This document shows positions 41,210 through 50,539 of a stretch of 50,778 nucleotides of DNA, piece after piece. The notes below the pieces were generated by a model, which saw nothing but the letters and a program-made list of their open reading frames with translations, was not told where the DNA came from and made no database searches. Position 1 is the stretch's first letter, and each line of letters begins with the position of its first letter. Location: contig CAYWKM010000001.1 of NCBI GenBank assembly GCA_964459165.1, forward strand, positions 1-50,778. The letters are read 5' to 3'. The position numbers and the translations under genes are program-made. This DNA is from RGIG4074 sp964459165. Its GTDB lineage: Bacteria > Bacillota > Clostridia > Christensenellales > Borkfalkiaceae.

Positions 41210-41887
41210 TCAATACCTGTTTTCCCGTTCTCTCTTCTTCTTCGCGCGGTTGGATTCCTTTCCGGCGTTCTTGATTGCTTCCATTCTGGATTCCTTTGCC
41301 AAAGCGTCGTTTCGTTCCTTCCTCGCCCCGAGGAGATAACTAATTCCCGTCACGCAGATGGGAAGAACGCAGCTTGCCAACGAAAAATACAGACTGATTT
41401 CGCCCTCGATCAATTCCCACGGAATAATCGCCCAGCCGCTGATCAGGAGGAGCGCCAATTTTCCGTAATACGCCGCATCCGAGACCGTCGTGTCGAATCC
41501 GCCGATGACGTAAATGAGGCAGATGGCGACGACGGGAATGCAGATGCACGCGCCGATGATAAAGCCTTTATACCGGCGGTATTCCATCTCGTAACGGTAG
41601 GACTTCTTGTCCTTGTTGGAAAAGGTCTCCATATTGTTTCTTCTTCTGATATTGCCGGTCATGAGCATCTGATAATGCTTTTTCCCCACGGCGAACGAAA
41701 GATCCGCGTCGAGCACGACGGCGAGAAGGATGCACCCCGCAATGAGTATGACCTGCAAGGCGTAAACGCTGATGCTTAAACACGCGACCGCAACCATGCT
41801 GCACATAAGATACATCAAAAAGGGCGTCACCGCTCTCCTTAAACATTCGCGCGCGACACGCCAAAAAAGGATCCATTTATTTTTCAT
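41210..41887 (-). CDS. Unknown membrane protein with basic C-terminal tail
   Basis: A 225-residue protein with about five hydrophobic segments (residues about 17-38, 40-60, 108-130, 143-160 and 165-190). The C-terminal 40 residues are very basic (ARKERNDALAKESR, then SNRAKKKRERENRY) and probably cytoplasmic, able to touch nucleic acid or acidic lipid heads. No family recognised. It sits three bases before rsmD and just after the folate gene in a run of cotranscribed genes; CGGAGGA precedes its start. Confidence 0.6.
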   Translation of the reverse strand: MKNKWILFWRVARECLRRAVTPFLMYLMCSMVAVACLSISVYALQVILIAGCILLAVVLDADLSFAVGKKHYQMLMTGNIRRRNNMETFSNKDKKSYRYEMEYRRYKGFIIGACICIPVVAICLIYVIGGFDTTVSDAAYYGKLALLLISGWAIIPWELIEGEISLYFSLASCVLPICVTGISYLLGARKERNDALAKESRMEAIKNAGKESNRAKKKRERENRY

Positions 41888-41906
41888 AACTTCCTCCGTT
41901 TTTTCG

Positions 41907-42440
41907 TTAAATTTTTATCGTCCGTTTATCCGTAACGATATATTGTACTTTTACGTCAAGGGGTTCGTTCTCCACCCGCTCAATCACCTGAAAATCGTAA
42001 CAATAGCCGATTCGCAGACAAGCGTTCTCCCTTAAAAATTTGTCGTAATAGCCTCCGCCGTAGCCGAGGCGGTTTCCTTCCTTGTCCACCGCCAGAAGCG
42101 GAAGAACGCACACGTCGATCTTCCCCCGATATCTTTCCCCGACGGGTTCCTCTATCCCGTACGCGCCGATCGAAAACCTTCCGGAAACCTTTACGGGATA
42201 CATATTTCCTTCCTCCGTCTTGGGAAGATAAACGTCCTTTCCCCGTTCCGACAGATAGGCTATCAGCTTTTTCGTCCCCGCTTCGCCGCCGAAGCTGTTG
42301 TAGATGAAATAGGAATGAAAGCGAGCGAAGCCGCCTGCTATAAAACGGGAAAGCAGCTCCTCTTCCCGCCGATCGGAGGCGGGGATCTTCGCGCGAAGCC
42401 GCTTCATTTCCCTTCTGAGAAGTTCCTTCCTTTCATTCAT
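41907..42440 (-). CDS. 5-formyltetrahydrofolate cyclo-ligase
   Basis: A 177-residue ATP-dependent enzyme turning 5-formyl-THF into 5,10-methenyl-THF. The N-terminal basic helix (KELLRREMKRLRAKI), the substrate region YNSFGGEAGTKKLI and the phosphate-binding RLGYGGGYYDKFL near residue 125 match YqgN/FAU1 proteins. Length is as usual. It overlaps the alr stop by eight bases, implying coupled translation. Confidence 0.87.
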   Translation of the reverse strand: MNERKELLRREMKRLRAKIPASDRREEELLSRFIAGGFARFHSYFIYNSFGGEAGTKKLIAYLSERGKDVYLPKTEEGNMYPVKVSGRFSIGAYGIEEPVGERYRGKIDVCVLPLLAVDKEGNRLGYGGGYYDKFLRENACLRIGYCYDFQVIERVENEPLDVKVQYIVTDKRTIKI

Positions 42441-43440
42441 ACACGTACCTCTTTTCTACCCGTTCGGAAAAGGAACAAAGAATTTCATAGGGAATCGTGC
42501 GCAGCCTCTTCGCCTCCTTCCACGCGTCGTCGAAGACGAGAAATTTACTCCCTTCGATCGATTGATCGGTCACGAAAGCGTCCATGCAAAGTCCGTTTAC
42601 GCCGAGAGGGCTGTTTTTCGTCAATCCGTCGGCATACCCGAAACGCACGGTGGCGTAATCCCCTTCGCGTCCCCTGCCGTAGCCGCACCCGTAGGGAAGG
42701 TATTCCTCCCTCGCGGAGACGGGCGCATAGCATTTCATGGCGGGACGCAAAATCGCCTTCTCTTGGGGGAAGGGCGCGTATCCGTAAATCCCAAGCCCGA
42801 CGCGCACCATATCGAGATGATATCTTTCATCCTTAAAAAGCCCGCCCGTCGAGCTGATATGCTTGATAAGCGGACGGCAAAAGACCTTCTCCGCTCTTTT
42901 CGAAGCGTCGAGAAAACGACGAAATTGCATTTCGTCGGCTTCCGTGTCCGCGCTGTCAAAAAAATGAGAATATATCCCTTCGACGCGCAGCCGACCGAAC
43001 GATTTCCTCTCCGCGAGGTTTTTTGTGAACGCGCGGGGAGAAAAGCCGTAGCGGTTCATCCCCGTATTTATTTTGATATGTACCCTCGCGCCGTCCGCTC
43101 CGCCCGCCTCCTTCGCGAAGGAAAGAGAGGAATCATCGGCTACGGTCATAATCAGAGAATGACCGACGGCGTCAAACGCGTCCTCTTCGCTCAAAGGCGG
43201 CGTGAGGACGAGAATATCCTTCGTTACGCCGACCGATCGCAGAGCGACGCCTTCGCTCGTCAGCGATACGGCGAAGCAATCCGCTTCCTCTTCGATGAAG
43301 AGGGAAACCTCCTCCGCCCCGTGTCCGTAAGCGTCCGCCTTGACGACGGCGCAGAATTTTTTCGCCTTCGACGCCCCTTTGAGCTCTTTGACGTTGTGCA
43401 AAATGCGATTCAGGTTTATTTCTTTGACAGCCGCCTGCAT
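42433..43440 (-). CDS. alr: Alanine racemase
   Basis: A 335-residue PLP-dependent racemase making D-alanine for peptidoglycan. The PLP lysine is in VVKADAYGHGA (K34), the second catalytic residue Tyr in LPYGCGYGR near 240, and RFGYADGL follows. The C-terminal beta domain ends with TIPYEILCSFSERVEKRYVYE as in the family. Somewhat shorter than the usual 360-390 residues, with a compact domain junction. No ribosome site; TATAAT lies six bases before the ATG. Confidence 0.9.
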   Translation of the reverse strand: MQAAVKEINLNRILHNVKELKGASKAKKFCAVVKADAYGHGAEEVSLFIEEEADCFAVSLTSEGVALRSVGVTKDILVLTPPLSEEDAFDAVGHSLIMTVADDSSLSFAKEAGGADGARVHIKINTGMNRYGFSPRAFTKNLAERKSFGRLRVEGIYSHFFDSADTEADEMQFRRFLDASKRAEKVFCRPLIKHISSTGGLFKDERYHLDMVRVGLGIYGYAPFPQEKAILRPAMKCYAPVSAREEYLPYGCGYGRGREGDYATVRFGYADGLTKNSPLGVNGLCMDAFVTDQSIEGSKFLVFDDAWKEAKRLRTIPYEILCSFSERVEKRYVYE

Positions 43441-43446
43441 ACCGAT

Positions 43447-43452
43447 ATTATA
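43447..43452 (-). promoter_or_regulatory. -10-like box directly before alr
   Basis: Minus-strand TATAAT six bases upstream of the alr ATG; there is no good -35 sequence. Together with the missing ribosome site this suggests, but does not prove, a leaderless alr mRNA. Confidence 0.35.
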
Positions 43453-43495
43453 TGCGAAGCGTCCGACGAGAGGTTCCTCTCTTTTGAAAGAAAAA

Positions 43496-44197
43496 TTACT
43501 CCGTATAGATAAATCTGTGACAGTTGTCGCATTCGATCACGCCGCCGCCCGAAAGCTTGTTGCGCGCCGCCAAGGGCAACTCCATGCCGCACATGGAACA
43601 TCGATCGTTTTTCAAAGGACAGAGAATGGGGAAGACGCTCTCCTTTCTCTTCGTCTTGTATTTTGCGAGAATTTCGGAAGAAATCGACTTTTCGATCTCG
43701 GAAAGCTCGGCGTTGATCTTATCCGTTTCCGCCCTCCTCGCCTCCTTCACCGAAGCGAATTTCTCCCGGTATTCGTTATATTGTTTTTGCATCTTGATCG
43801 TCTGCGCTTTCAGCTTTTTATATTCCTCCGCCGCGGCGTTGATTCTGCCTATCAGCATATTGATATCGGCTTTCAGCGCTTTGAGTCCTTCGGAGAGAGC
43901 CTGCGCGTTCTTCACGTAGAAAGTGACGTCCGCTCCGCTCGCGATCAGCTCGTCGATTCCGGAAAAATCCTTTAAAATTTCATTCATTTCGAGATATTTT
44001 TTCGTGAGGAGCTGCGCGATATGCTTGAGCTCCAAAGCTTTCGCGTCGATCGCGTCGAGCTTATCGCCGGCGCTTTCCAAAAATTTTCTCGCCTGAGAAA
44101 GCTTCTTTCTCTCGTCGCAGGTAGCGATTTCCTGCTCGACCTTTTTCAGCTTCGCGTCGACTTCCTGATAGCGTAATAAAGATTGTAAATTTGACAT
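43496..44197 (-). CDS. Coiled-coil zinc-ribbon protein (CdsZ/DUF164-like)
   Basis: A 233-residue protein. The first 170 residues are a long helical hairpin (coiled coil, for example YQEVDAKLKKVEQEIATCDERKKL), and the C-terminus is a four-Cys zinc ribbon: CSMCG near residue 195 and CDNCHRF near 225. The family is known in bacteria as zinc-ribbon proteins near nif3; roles in RNA or nucleic acid handling are proposed. Operon neighbour of nif3 and trmK, separated by 16 bases. AGGAG precedes the start. Confidence 0.85.
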   Translation of the reverse strand: MSNLQSLLRYQEVDAKLKKVEQEIATCDERKKLSQARKFLESAGDKLDAIDAKALELKHIAQLLTKKYLEMNEILKDFSGIDELIASGADVTFYVKNAQALSEGLKALKADINMLIGRINAAAEEYKKLKAQTIKMQKQYNEYREKFASVKEARRAETDKINAELSEIEKSISSEILAKYKTKRKESVFPILCPLKNDRCSMCGMELPLAARNKLSGGGVIECDNCHRFIYTE

Positions 44198-44213
44198 TAT
44201 ATATACTCCTGTC

Positions 44214-45020
44214 TCAGAGCAGATGCGTATCCGTATGATAAAGGAAAGGCAACCCTGCCCGATTCATAATTTTTTCTGTTATTTTTCGAAAACCGTAATT
44301 TTCCGAAGCGTAGTGCGTGAGGCAAATTACGTTTAAATGAAGTTCCGTCGCCAGAGCGAGGATATGATGTTTAAAATCGGAGGAAACGACGACGTCCGCT
44401 CCGCTCTCATAAGCGTTGCGAATCGCCTTTTCGTCCGCGCCCGCGCCGCAGAAGGAGGCGCATTTTTTTACGATTTTCTCCTCCCCGTACGCGACGATCC
44501 GGTCGGAAGAAAAGGTCTTTTTCATATTGTTCACGAGCGAAGAAAACGAGACGCCGTTCAAAAAATAGCTTCTTCCGTAACCCGTCTTTTCTTCGGACAA
44601 CGGCTCGAAAATTTCATAGTCCTTCGCCTTCTCCCCTGCGGAGGAAAGAACGCCCTCCATGAGGTAATAATCGATTCCCTCTCTCGCGCAATCCATATTC
44701 AGATGCATGGAGACGACGGAAACGCCGCTCTCGATCGCGGCGAGCAACTTTTTCCCCAACGGATCGCCGATGCAAAGGTCGGAAATCTTCCCGTAAATCG
44801 CAGGGTGGTGCGTCACGATCAACTGCGCCCCTTCCCGTATCGCCCGATCGACGGCGCCGCAGGAAAAATCCAGCGAGCAGACGGCTTTCTCGACGCGCTT
44901 GCCGCTGTCTATGAGAATACCGCTGTTATCGTACGCGCCGTATTTTGCGCAATATTCGTCGCTGAGCGATTTCGGCGCATAGTCGTCGATCGCTCGATAG
45001 ATATCATTCAAGCAAGTCAT
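44214..45020 (-). CDS. Nif3-like dinuclear metal-centre protein
   Basis: A 268-residue member of the Nif3/YqfO family (GTP cyclohydrolase I type 2 annotation is common but unproven). Metal ligands are visible in LIVTHHPAIYG near residue 68, SMHLNMDCA near 100 and THYASENYG near 240. The inserted PII-like domain of Bacillus YqfO is missing, so this is the short form. It overlaps trmK by 17 bases, with its AAGGAG site inside trmK. Confidence 0.88.
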   Translation of the reverse strand: MTCLNDIYRAIDDYAPKSLSDEYCAKYGAYDNSGILIDSGKRVEKAVCSLDFSCGAVDRAIREGAQLIVTHHPAIYGKISDLCIGDPLGKKLLAAIESGVSVVSMHLNMDCAREGIDYYLMEGVLSSAGEKAKDYEIFEPLSEEKTGYGRSYFLNGVSFSSLVNNMKKTFSSDRIVAYGEEKIVKKCASFCGAGADEKAIRNAYESGADVVVSSDFKHHILALATELHLNVICLTHYASENYGFRKITEKIMNRAGLPFLYHTDTHLL

Positions 45021-45666
45021 TCAGGATCTCCTTCAAATGCGCGAGACGGGCAAGGAGCGCGTTCCGACTCTCTTCGGACATTTTGTCAAACATATACGTA
45101 TGTATCTTGTCGATAGAAATCTGAATATACGCCTTAAAATCGGGAATCCGCAAACGCATATTGTCGCGGCCGAACTCGAATTCGTCGGGCGTATATTCCT
45201 CGCTTCCCCCTTGCCGTTCTCCTTTGATAACGTCGTAAAACTTGCCGTCGCGGAAGGTATAATCGGAAATGATTCTGCAGCCCGAAGATACGAGGTAACG
45301 GCGAAGCTCCTCCGAATTTTTCATGGGTTGAAAAACGAATTTTTCGGGAATAAAATCCCGCTTTAAAATCTCGGTGATCTCATGCCCTCCCATTCCTGCA
45401 ATCAACACGAGAGAGGTATCCTTCGGAATCTCTTTCAGCCCGTCGCAGCAGACGGACGTAAGAATCCCTTCGATGAGATACGTCCGCAACAGCGTCTCCG
45501 CTTTTTTCAGACTCGCGGGACTGATATCCGAAACGACGGCGCGGCGGCACAGGCGTCTCTCGAGCATATATTGCGCGCAATAGCCGTGATCGCAACCCAC
45601 GTCGGCAAAGCTCTCGCACTCTTCGAGTTCCTCGCAGAGCGTCCTGATTCTCTTAGAAACCGCCAT
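45004..45666 (-). CDS. trmK: tRNA (adenine22-N1)-methyltransferase TrmK
   Basis: A 220-residue SAM-dependent methylase that modifies A22 of tRNAs in Gram-positive bacteria. The SAM site is FADVGCDHGYCAQYML near residue 22, with VVSDISPASLKKAE and the catalytic region LVLIAGMGGHEITEIL near 90. The C-terminus is the expected helical domain. Located between rpoD and nif3, as in many Bacillota, with an AAGGAGGG site. Confidence 0.9.
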   Translation of the reverse strand: MAVSKRIRTLCEELEECESFADVGCDHGYCAQYMLERRLCRRAVVSDISPASLKKAETLLRTYLIEGILTSVCCDGLKEIPKDTSLVLIAGMGGHEITEILKRDFIPEKFVFQPMKNSEELRRYLVSSGCRIISDYTFRDGKFYDVIKGERQGGSEEYTPDEFEFGRDNMRLRIPDFKAYIQISIDKIHTYMFDKMSEESRNALLARLAHLKEILNDLLE

Positions 45667-45713
45667 AAACCCTCCTTCTTTTTATTTCCGTATCGATTTG
45701 CTCCCGTTTTCTA

Positions 45714-46763
45714 TTATAAAAAATCCTTTAAAAGCTTACTTCTGGACGGATGGCGCAATTTTCTCAACGCTTTGGCTTCGATCTGGCGGATCCGTTCGCG
45801 CGTGACGTTAAATTCCTTTCCGACCTCTTCGAGCGTCCTGGGCTTGCCGTCGTCGATCCCGTATCTTAAACGGAGAACCTTTTCTTCCCTCGGCGTCAGC
45901 GTATCGAGTACGTTTACGAGCTTTTCTTTCAGCATGGAAAAGGACGCGGCTTCGGAGGGCGTCTGCGTTTTATTGTCCTCAATGAAGTCACCGAGGTGCG
46001 AATCTTCCTCTTCGCCGATCGGCGTTTCCAAAGAGACGGGATCCTGCGCGATGCGCTGAATTTCGCAGACGCGTTCCACGGTGATCCCCATTTCCCTTGC
46101 GATCTCTTCGGGCGTGGGTTCCCGTCCCGTCGTCTGTAAAAGAAGGCGGGAGACGCGGGTGAGCTTATTGATCGTCTCCACCATGTGTACGGGGATGCGG
46201 ATCGTCCTCGCCTGATCGGCGATGGCGCGGGTAATCGACTGCCGAATCCACCACGTGGCGTAGGTAGAGAACTTGAATCCCTTTTGATAGTCGAATTTTT
46301 CGACCGCCTTCATGAGCCCGAGATTTCCCTCCTGTATGAGATCGAGGAAAAGCATCCCCCTGCCCACGTACCTCTTGGCTATGGAGACGACCAAACGAAG
46401 ATTGGCTTCGGAGAGACGCTTCTTTGCCTCCTCGTCGCCCGCCTGCATTTTTTTTGCGAGCTCGATTTCATCCTCCGGCGACAAAAGAGGCACTCTGCCG
46501 ATATCCTTTAAGTACATTTTTACGGGATCGTCGAGATTCGTTTCAAGGAGAGCCTGTTCGAATAGCTCTTTGTCTCTTTCGTTTTCGTCGATGATCTGGA
46601 TACCGGCTTCGGCGAGGGAACGGTAAATATAATCAATCTGATTGGGATTGGTATCGTACTTTTCCATAATATCGCAGAGCGTATCTGTGGAAATATTCCC
46701 TTTTATTCTGTAATTGTTGATAATTCCGGCTAAAATTTCGTTTAATTTCTGATCGGATATCAT
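45714..46763 (-). CDS. rpoD: Primary sigma factor SigA/RpoD
   Basis: A 349-residue housekeeping sigma factor. Region 1.1-like N-terminus (about 1-65), region 1.2 (DPVKMYLKDIGRVPLLS), region 2 with LRLVVSIAKRYVGRGMLFLDLIQEGNLGLMKAVEKFDYQKGFKFSTYATWWIRQSITRAI for core binding and -10 melting, region 3 (REPTPEEIAREMGI) and region 4 (TLEEVGKEFNVTRERIRQIEAKALRKLRHP). It lies downstream of dnaG and its start has GGAGG. Confidence 0.96.
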   Translation of the reverse strand: MISDQKLNEILAGIINNYRIKGNISTDTLCDIMEKYDTNPNQIDYIYRSLAEAGIQIIDENERDKELFEQALLETNLDDPVKMYLKDIGRVPLLSPEDEIELAKKMQAGDEEAKKRLSEANLRLVVSIAKRYVGRGMLFLDLIQEGNLGLMKAVEKFDYQKGFKFSTYATWWIRQSITRAIADQARTIRIPVHMVETINKLTRVSRLLLQTTGREPTPEEIAREMGITVERVCEIQRIAQDPVSLETPIGEEEDSHLGDFIEDNKTQTPSEAASFSMLKEKLVNVLDTLTPREEKVLRLRYGIDDGKPRTLEEVGKEFNVTRERIRQIEAKALRKLRHPSRSKLLKDFL

Positions 46764-46820
46764 TTTATTTCTTCGTCCTCCGTTTTGTTTTCGTAAATTG
46801 CTTCCTTCTTTTTATACCCG

Positions 46821-48623
46821 CTATTCGCCTTTTTTTAGCGAAAGCGTGAGCTCCGACATCTTTTCGAGCAGGAGCTTTTTTTCGTCCTCGTTCGCACAGT
46901 TATTCAACTGCTCCGTAAGAATATGCAGGCGGTTTTTTATCATGTACGTCTCGAACGTCGCCACGCAATCCTTAAAGTAATCCGCCGCGTCCGCTCCGAG
47001 AAGCTTGTCCTCGGTATACAAATCGAGAATCTTTCCGAGCTCCGCATCCTCCTCGTCGATCATTTCGAAAATCCGGCTGGGTCGGATGCGCTCGCCCGTG
47101 CGCTCGCATTCATTGACGTATTCGACGATCCCGATATGCGCCTCGCTCGTAAAAAATTCGCTTTTCAAGGGATACCCGCGCGAGTATTCCCTGTCGAACA
47201 GTTTAGAGGCGAGAATAAACCGAGAAGCCTCGACGACCTTGTTGGGGACGCCCTTTGTCCATGCGATTTCCTTCTCCTTTTTCTCTTCGGGAGGATCGCC
47301 GATTAAATCGGGCTCCTCGTTCCTCTTCGCGTTCGCCATATCGGCGTTTAAGGAAAAAACGGAAAGCCCCGTCTTTTTGCTCAAATTCCCGATAAGCTCC
47401 TCCCTCACGGTACTTTCCGGCTCGTTTCCGATGATTTTTAACGCCTGCGAAACATACGTCCTCTTTTCCTCCGCTTTGCTCAAATCATACTTTTGTTCGA
47501 GCGCGTAGAGCTTGTAATCGACGAGCGGCATCGCTCGATCGAGGCACGCCCGATAGGCTTCGGCCCCGCCCGCTTTGATGACCTCGTCGGGATCCTTGCC
47601 CCCTGTGATGGGAACGACCTTCACGTGGAGCCCTTCGTTTTTTAAAATTTCCATACCGCGCAAATCCGCCTGCTGTCCCGCCGAATCCCCGTCGAAACTG
47701 ACGAGAATACGATCGGTATAGCGCTTCAACAGCCTCGCCTGATCCAGCGTGAGAGCGGTACCCATGCTCGCGACCACGTTATGAAACCCCGCCTGATAGA
47801 CGGTGACCGCGTCCATATATCCCTCTACGACGATGACGTTATTCACGGACTGAGATTTTTTCAGTTTCTTTAATAAATTGACGTTATAGAGCGTCTTGCT
47901 CTTATTGAAAAGGATTGTCTCCTTCGTATTTTTATATTTGGCGAAATCCGCTTTTTCGAGGAGTCTGCCGCCGAAAGCGATAACCTCGTCGAAGGCATTG
48001 ATGATGGGAATGATGAGCCGTCCGCCCTGAGCGTCGTAAAGAGTATTGTTTTTGCCCTCCGCGCATACGCCGGAAGCCAAGAGATCCTCTTTGGAAAAGC
48101 CCTTATCCTGTAAATAGACGGGGAGCGTTCTGAAATCGAGCGACGCGCCGAAACCGAATTTTTTAATCGTGCTCGGCTGAATCTTTCTGCGCGTGAGATA
48201 CTCCACGTGCGCGCCGGCTCTGTCGCCGTAAAGGTTATTGCGGTAAAATTTAGCCGTTTCAAGCATAATTTTAAGGAGCGTATCTTTATGCTTTTTTCTT
48301 TTGATCATTTCCTCCGTGTTGAAGTCCGCTTCCGGAACGGTCATTTTTACGCGATTCGCCAGCAGCTTTACCGCGTCGATAAATTCGATCGACTCGATTT
48401 CCTGCACAAACTTAATCACGTCGCCCGAAACGCCGCAGCCGAAACAATGATAGAACTGATCGTTTGCGCTCACCGAAAAAGACGGCGTTTTTTCGTGATG
48501 AAAGGGACAGCACGCCCAATAGTTGGCGCCCTTCCTTTCAAGAGACACGTAACCGGAAATCACTTCCACGATGTTGTTTCTTGCTTTCAATTCGTTCATA
48601 AAAGCGGGATCGAATCCTCGCAC
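46821..48623 (-). CDS. dnaG: DNA primase
   Basis: A 600-residue replication primase. N-terminal zinc ribbon CPFHHEKTPSFSV with CFGCGVSGDV (about residues 38-70), catalytic TOPRIM part with VIVVEGYMDAV near 262 and the metal-binding SFDGDSAGQQA near 312, and a C-terminal helicase-binding domain of low similarity. The start is GTG at 48623, supported by AAAGGAGG nine bases upstream; an ATG nine codons later lacks such a site. It precedes rpoD with 57 bases between. Confidence 0.94.
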   Translation of the reverse strand: MRGFDPAFMNELKARNNIVEVISGYVSLERKGANYWACCPFHHEKTPSFSVSANDQFYHCFGCGVSGDVIKFVQEIESIEFIDAVKLLANRVKMTVPEADFNTEEMIKRKKHKDTLLKIMLETAKFYRNNLYGDRAGAHVEYLTRRKIQPSTIKKFGFGASLDFRTLPVYLQDKGFSKEDLLASGVCAEGKNNTLYDAQGGRLIIPIINAFDEVIAFGGRLLEKADFAKYKNTKETILFNKSKTLYNVNLLKKLKKSQSVNNVIVVEGYMDAVTVYQAGFHNVVASMGTALTLDQARLLKRYTDRILVSFDGDSAGQQADLRGMEILKNEGLHVKVVPITGGKDPDEVIKAGGAEAYRACLDRAMPLVDYKLYALEQKYDLSKAEEKRTYVSQALKIIGNEPESTVREELIGNLSKKTGLSVFSLNADMANAKRNEEPDLIGDPPEEKKEKEIAWTKGVPNKVVEASRFILASKLFDREYSRGYPLKSEFFTSEAHIGIVEYVNECERTGERIRPSRIFEMIDEEDAELGKILDLYTEDKLLGADAADYFKDCVATFETYMIKNRLHILTEQLNNCANEDEKKLLLEKMSELTLSLKKGE

Positions 48624-48694
48624 GGCAACGCGCCTCCTTTTTTATTTTTTTGAAACAGAACGTTATCCCTGTTTCCTCTCGCCGTCCCTTCCCG

Positions 48695-49702
48695 TCAGAC
48701 AGTCGCCCCGTCGAAGCTGAAATTTTTGGGGACGAAGAGATCTTCAAACACGTTGATCGCGTACCGATCGGTCATCGAGGACAGATAGTCGCAGACGACG
48801 ACCTCCAAGGGAAAGTCTTCGAGCAGAATTTTATAATTTTGCGGAATTTTATCCTTATGGTGCAAAAAGTAAGCGAACATCGCCGAAAGCATTCTTTCGG
48901 CGCTCTTCTGCGTCTTTTCGTTTACCTTTGCATAAACCTCTTCAAACATAAACCGGCGGAGGTTATCCGACGCCGTCTGTATGCGCTCCGACATACGGAC
49001 GAAATTCTTGCCGGCGGAAAAGGCGACGACGTCCTTTATCGCCGTATCGATGCGCGCGCCCGTGCTTCTGCCGAGAATGGAAATTTCTTCCTTGGGCAAA
49101 TCGCTCTCTTTAATGACTCCCCCGCGCACCGCGTCGGCAATATCATGATTGATGTAGGCGATTCTGTCCGCCAGAGAAACGCAATAGCCTTCCAGCGTGG
49201 AAGGCGTTCCCTTTGAAGTGTGATGAAGGATTCCGTCGCGAACTTCGTACGTCAGATTAAGCCCCTTACATTCGTTTTCGAGAATATCCACGACGCGCAG
49301 AGATTGCTCGTTGTGGCGAAATCCGTAGGGAGAAAGCTCGTTCAACACCCTTTCGCCGATGTGCCCGCAAGGCGTATGTCCGAGATCGTGACCGAGCGCG
49401 ATCGCCTCGGCGAGATCTTCGTTTAAACAAAGACAGCGCGCGATGCTTCGCGCGATCTGGCAAACGTCGAGCGTGTGCGTGAGACGAGTAATGTAGTGAT
49501 CGCCGTCGGGCGAAAAAAAGACCTGCGTCTTATTTTTCAGACGCATGAAGGCCTTGCTGTAAATAATCCTGTCGCGATCGCGCTGAAAATCGGTGCGCAG
49601 GGCGCAGGGTTCTTCCTGCCGCGCGCGACCCGCCGTTTCGCAGGATTTCTTTGCAAACGGAGACAAAAACAAGCTCTCTTTTTCGTATGTCTTTTCTTTC
49701 AT
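48695..49702 (-). CDS. dgt: Deoxyguanosinetriphosphate triphosphohydrolase-like protein
   Basis: A 335-residue HD-domain hydrolase. Metal-binding residues are in RLTHTLDVCQIARSI and IALGHDLGHTPCGHIGERVL, with DRIAYINHDIADA further on. Such enzymes remove triphosphate from dNTPs and affect nucleotide pools. The start at 49702 (MKEKTYEKESL) has GGGA upstream; a TTG ten codons earlier is less likely. It lies upstream of dnaG and ends 71 bases before it, the order seen in many Bacillota. Confidence 0.88.
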   Translation of the reverse strand: MKEKTYEKESLFLSPFAKKSCETAGRARQEEPCALRTDFQRDRDRIIYSKAFMRLKNKTQVFFSPDGDHYITRLTHTLDVCQIARSIARCLCLNEDLAEAIALGHDLGHTPCGHIGERVLNELSPYGFRHNEQSLRVVDILENECKGLNLTYEVRDGILHHTSKGTPSTLEGYCVSLADRIAYINHDIADAVRGGVIKESDLPKEEISILGRSTGARIDTAIKDVVAFSAGKNFVRMSERIQTASDNLRRFMFEEVYAKVNEKTQKSAERMLSAMFAYFLHHKDKIPQNYKILLEDFPLEVVVCDYLSSMTDRYAINVFEDLFVPKNFSFDGATV

Positions 49703-49836
49703 GGATATTCCCGATAAAAGGTTCCCCTTCAAACCTTTCTTTCAAAAAGATTCCTATTCGTTCTTTATAATTAAATATACGACGAAGAAAGGCTTTTTTC
49801 CTCTCTTTTATGAAAAATTTTTCTCTTTTTTCAACC

Positions 49837-50538
49837 TTACACGGCGAATCCGCCGTTGACGGAAAGCACGGCTCCGTTGACGTAATCGTTTTCGATGAGA
49901 TAGAGGAGCGCCTTTGCAATATCTTCCCCCCTTCCGAACCTTCCCGCAGGAATCTCTTCCTTTAAATTTTCCTTCTCTTCGTCGGAAAGGTGACCGTTCA
50001 TCGCCGTATCGATGACGCCGGGCGCGATGCAGTTTACGCGAATTCCCGAATAACCGACCTCTTTCGATAAAGCCTTCGTAAATCCTATTATTGCCGATTT
50101 GCTCGCCGAATATGCAACCTCGCACGAAGCGCCGACTTCTCCCCATACGGAAGAGATGTTTACGATAATCCCTCCGCCGAGAGGGAGCATCTTTTTAACC
50201 GCCTCCCTGCTGCAAAGAAAAGTTCCCCCGACGTTGACGGAAAAGAGTTTATTCCATTCCTCCAAAGAGGTATCCTGTATCTGCCCTATGAGGCTAACGC
50301 CTGCGTTGTTGACGAGCACGTCCGCTCTATTCAGAGAGGCGAAAAAAGCTTCTACCTCCTTCTCGTCGGCTACGTCGCATTTTACGAACCGCACGTAAGG
50401 AAGCGCGCTCTCCGCCCTCTTCGCCGCCTCGTCGTCCCTTGAATAGAGCGCGTACACGACGTATCCCTCGTCGAACAACGCCTTTGCCAAAGAAAATCCG
50501 ATTCCTCTCGTTCCGCCCGTAACGATCGCCGTCTTCAT
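49837..50538 (-). CDS. ymfI: SDR-family reductase, YmfI-like (EF-P 5-aminopentanone reductase)
   Basis: A 233-residue short-chain dehydrogenase. The NADP(H)-binding TGGTRGIGFSLA, NNAG, catalytic S in NISSVWGEVGASCEVAYSASKS (with Y and K) and the tail VLSVNGG are all present. The WGEVGASCEVAY segment is typical of YmfI, which reduces the 5-aminopentanone group on elongation factor P in Bacillus; a FabG-type ketoacyl-ACP reductase is the alternative. It follows the repeat-rich gene by one base (TAAG-ATG). Confidence 0.8.
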   Translation of the reverse strand: MKTAIVTGGTRGIGFSLAKALFDEGYVVYALYSRDDEAAKRAESALPYVRFVKCDVADEKEVEAFFASLNRADVLVNNAGVSLIGQIQDTSLEEWNKLFSVNVGGTFLCSREAVKKMLPLGGGIIVNISSVWGEVGASCEVAYSASKSAIIGFTKALSKEVGYSGIRVNCIAPGVIDTAMNGHLSDEEKENLKEEIPAGRFGRGEDIAKALLYLIENDYVNGAVLSVNGGFAV

Positions 50539-50539
50539 C

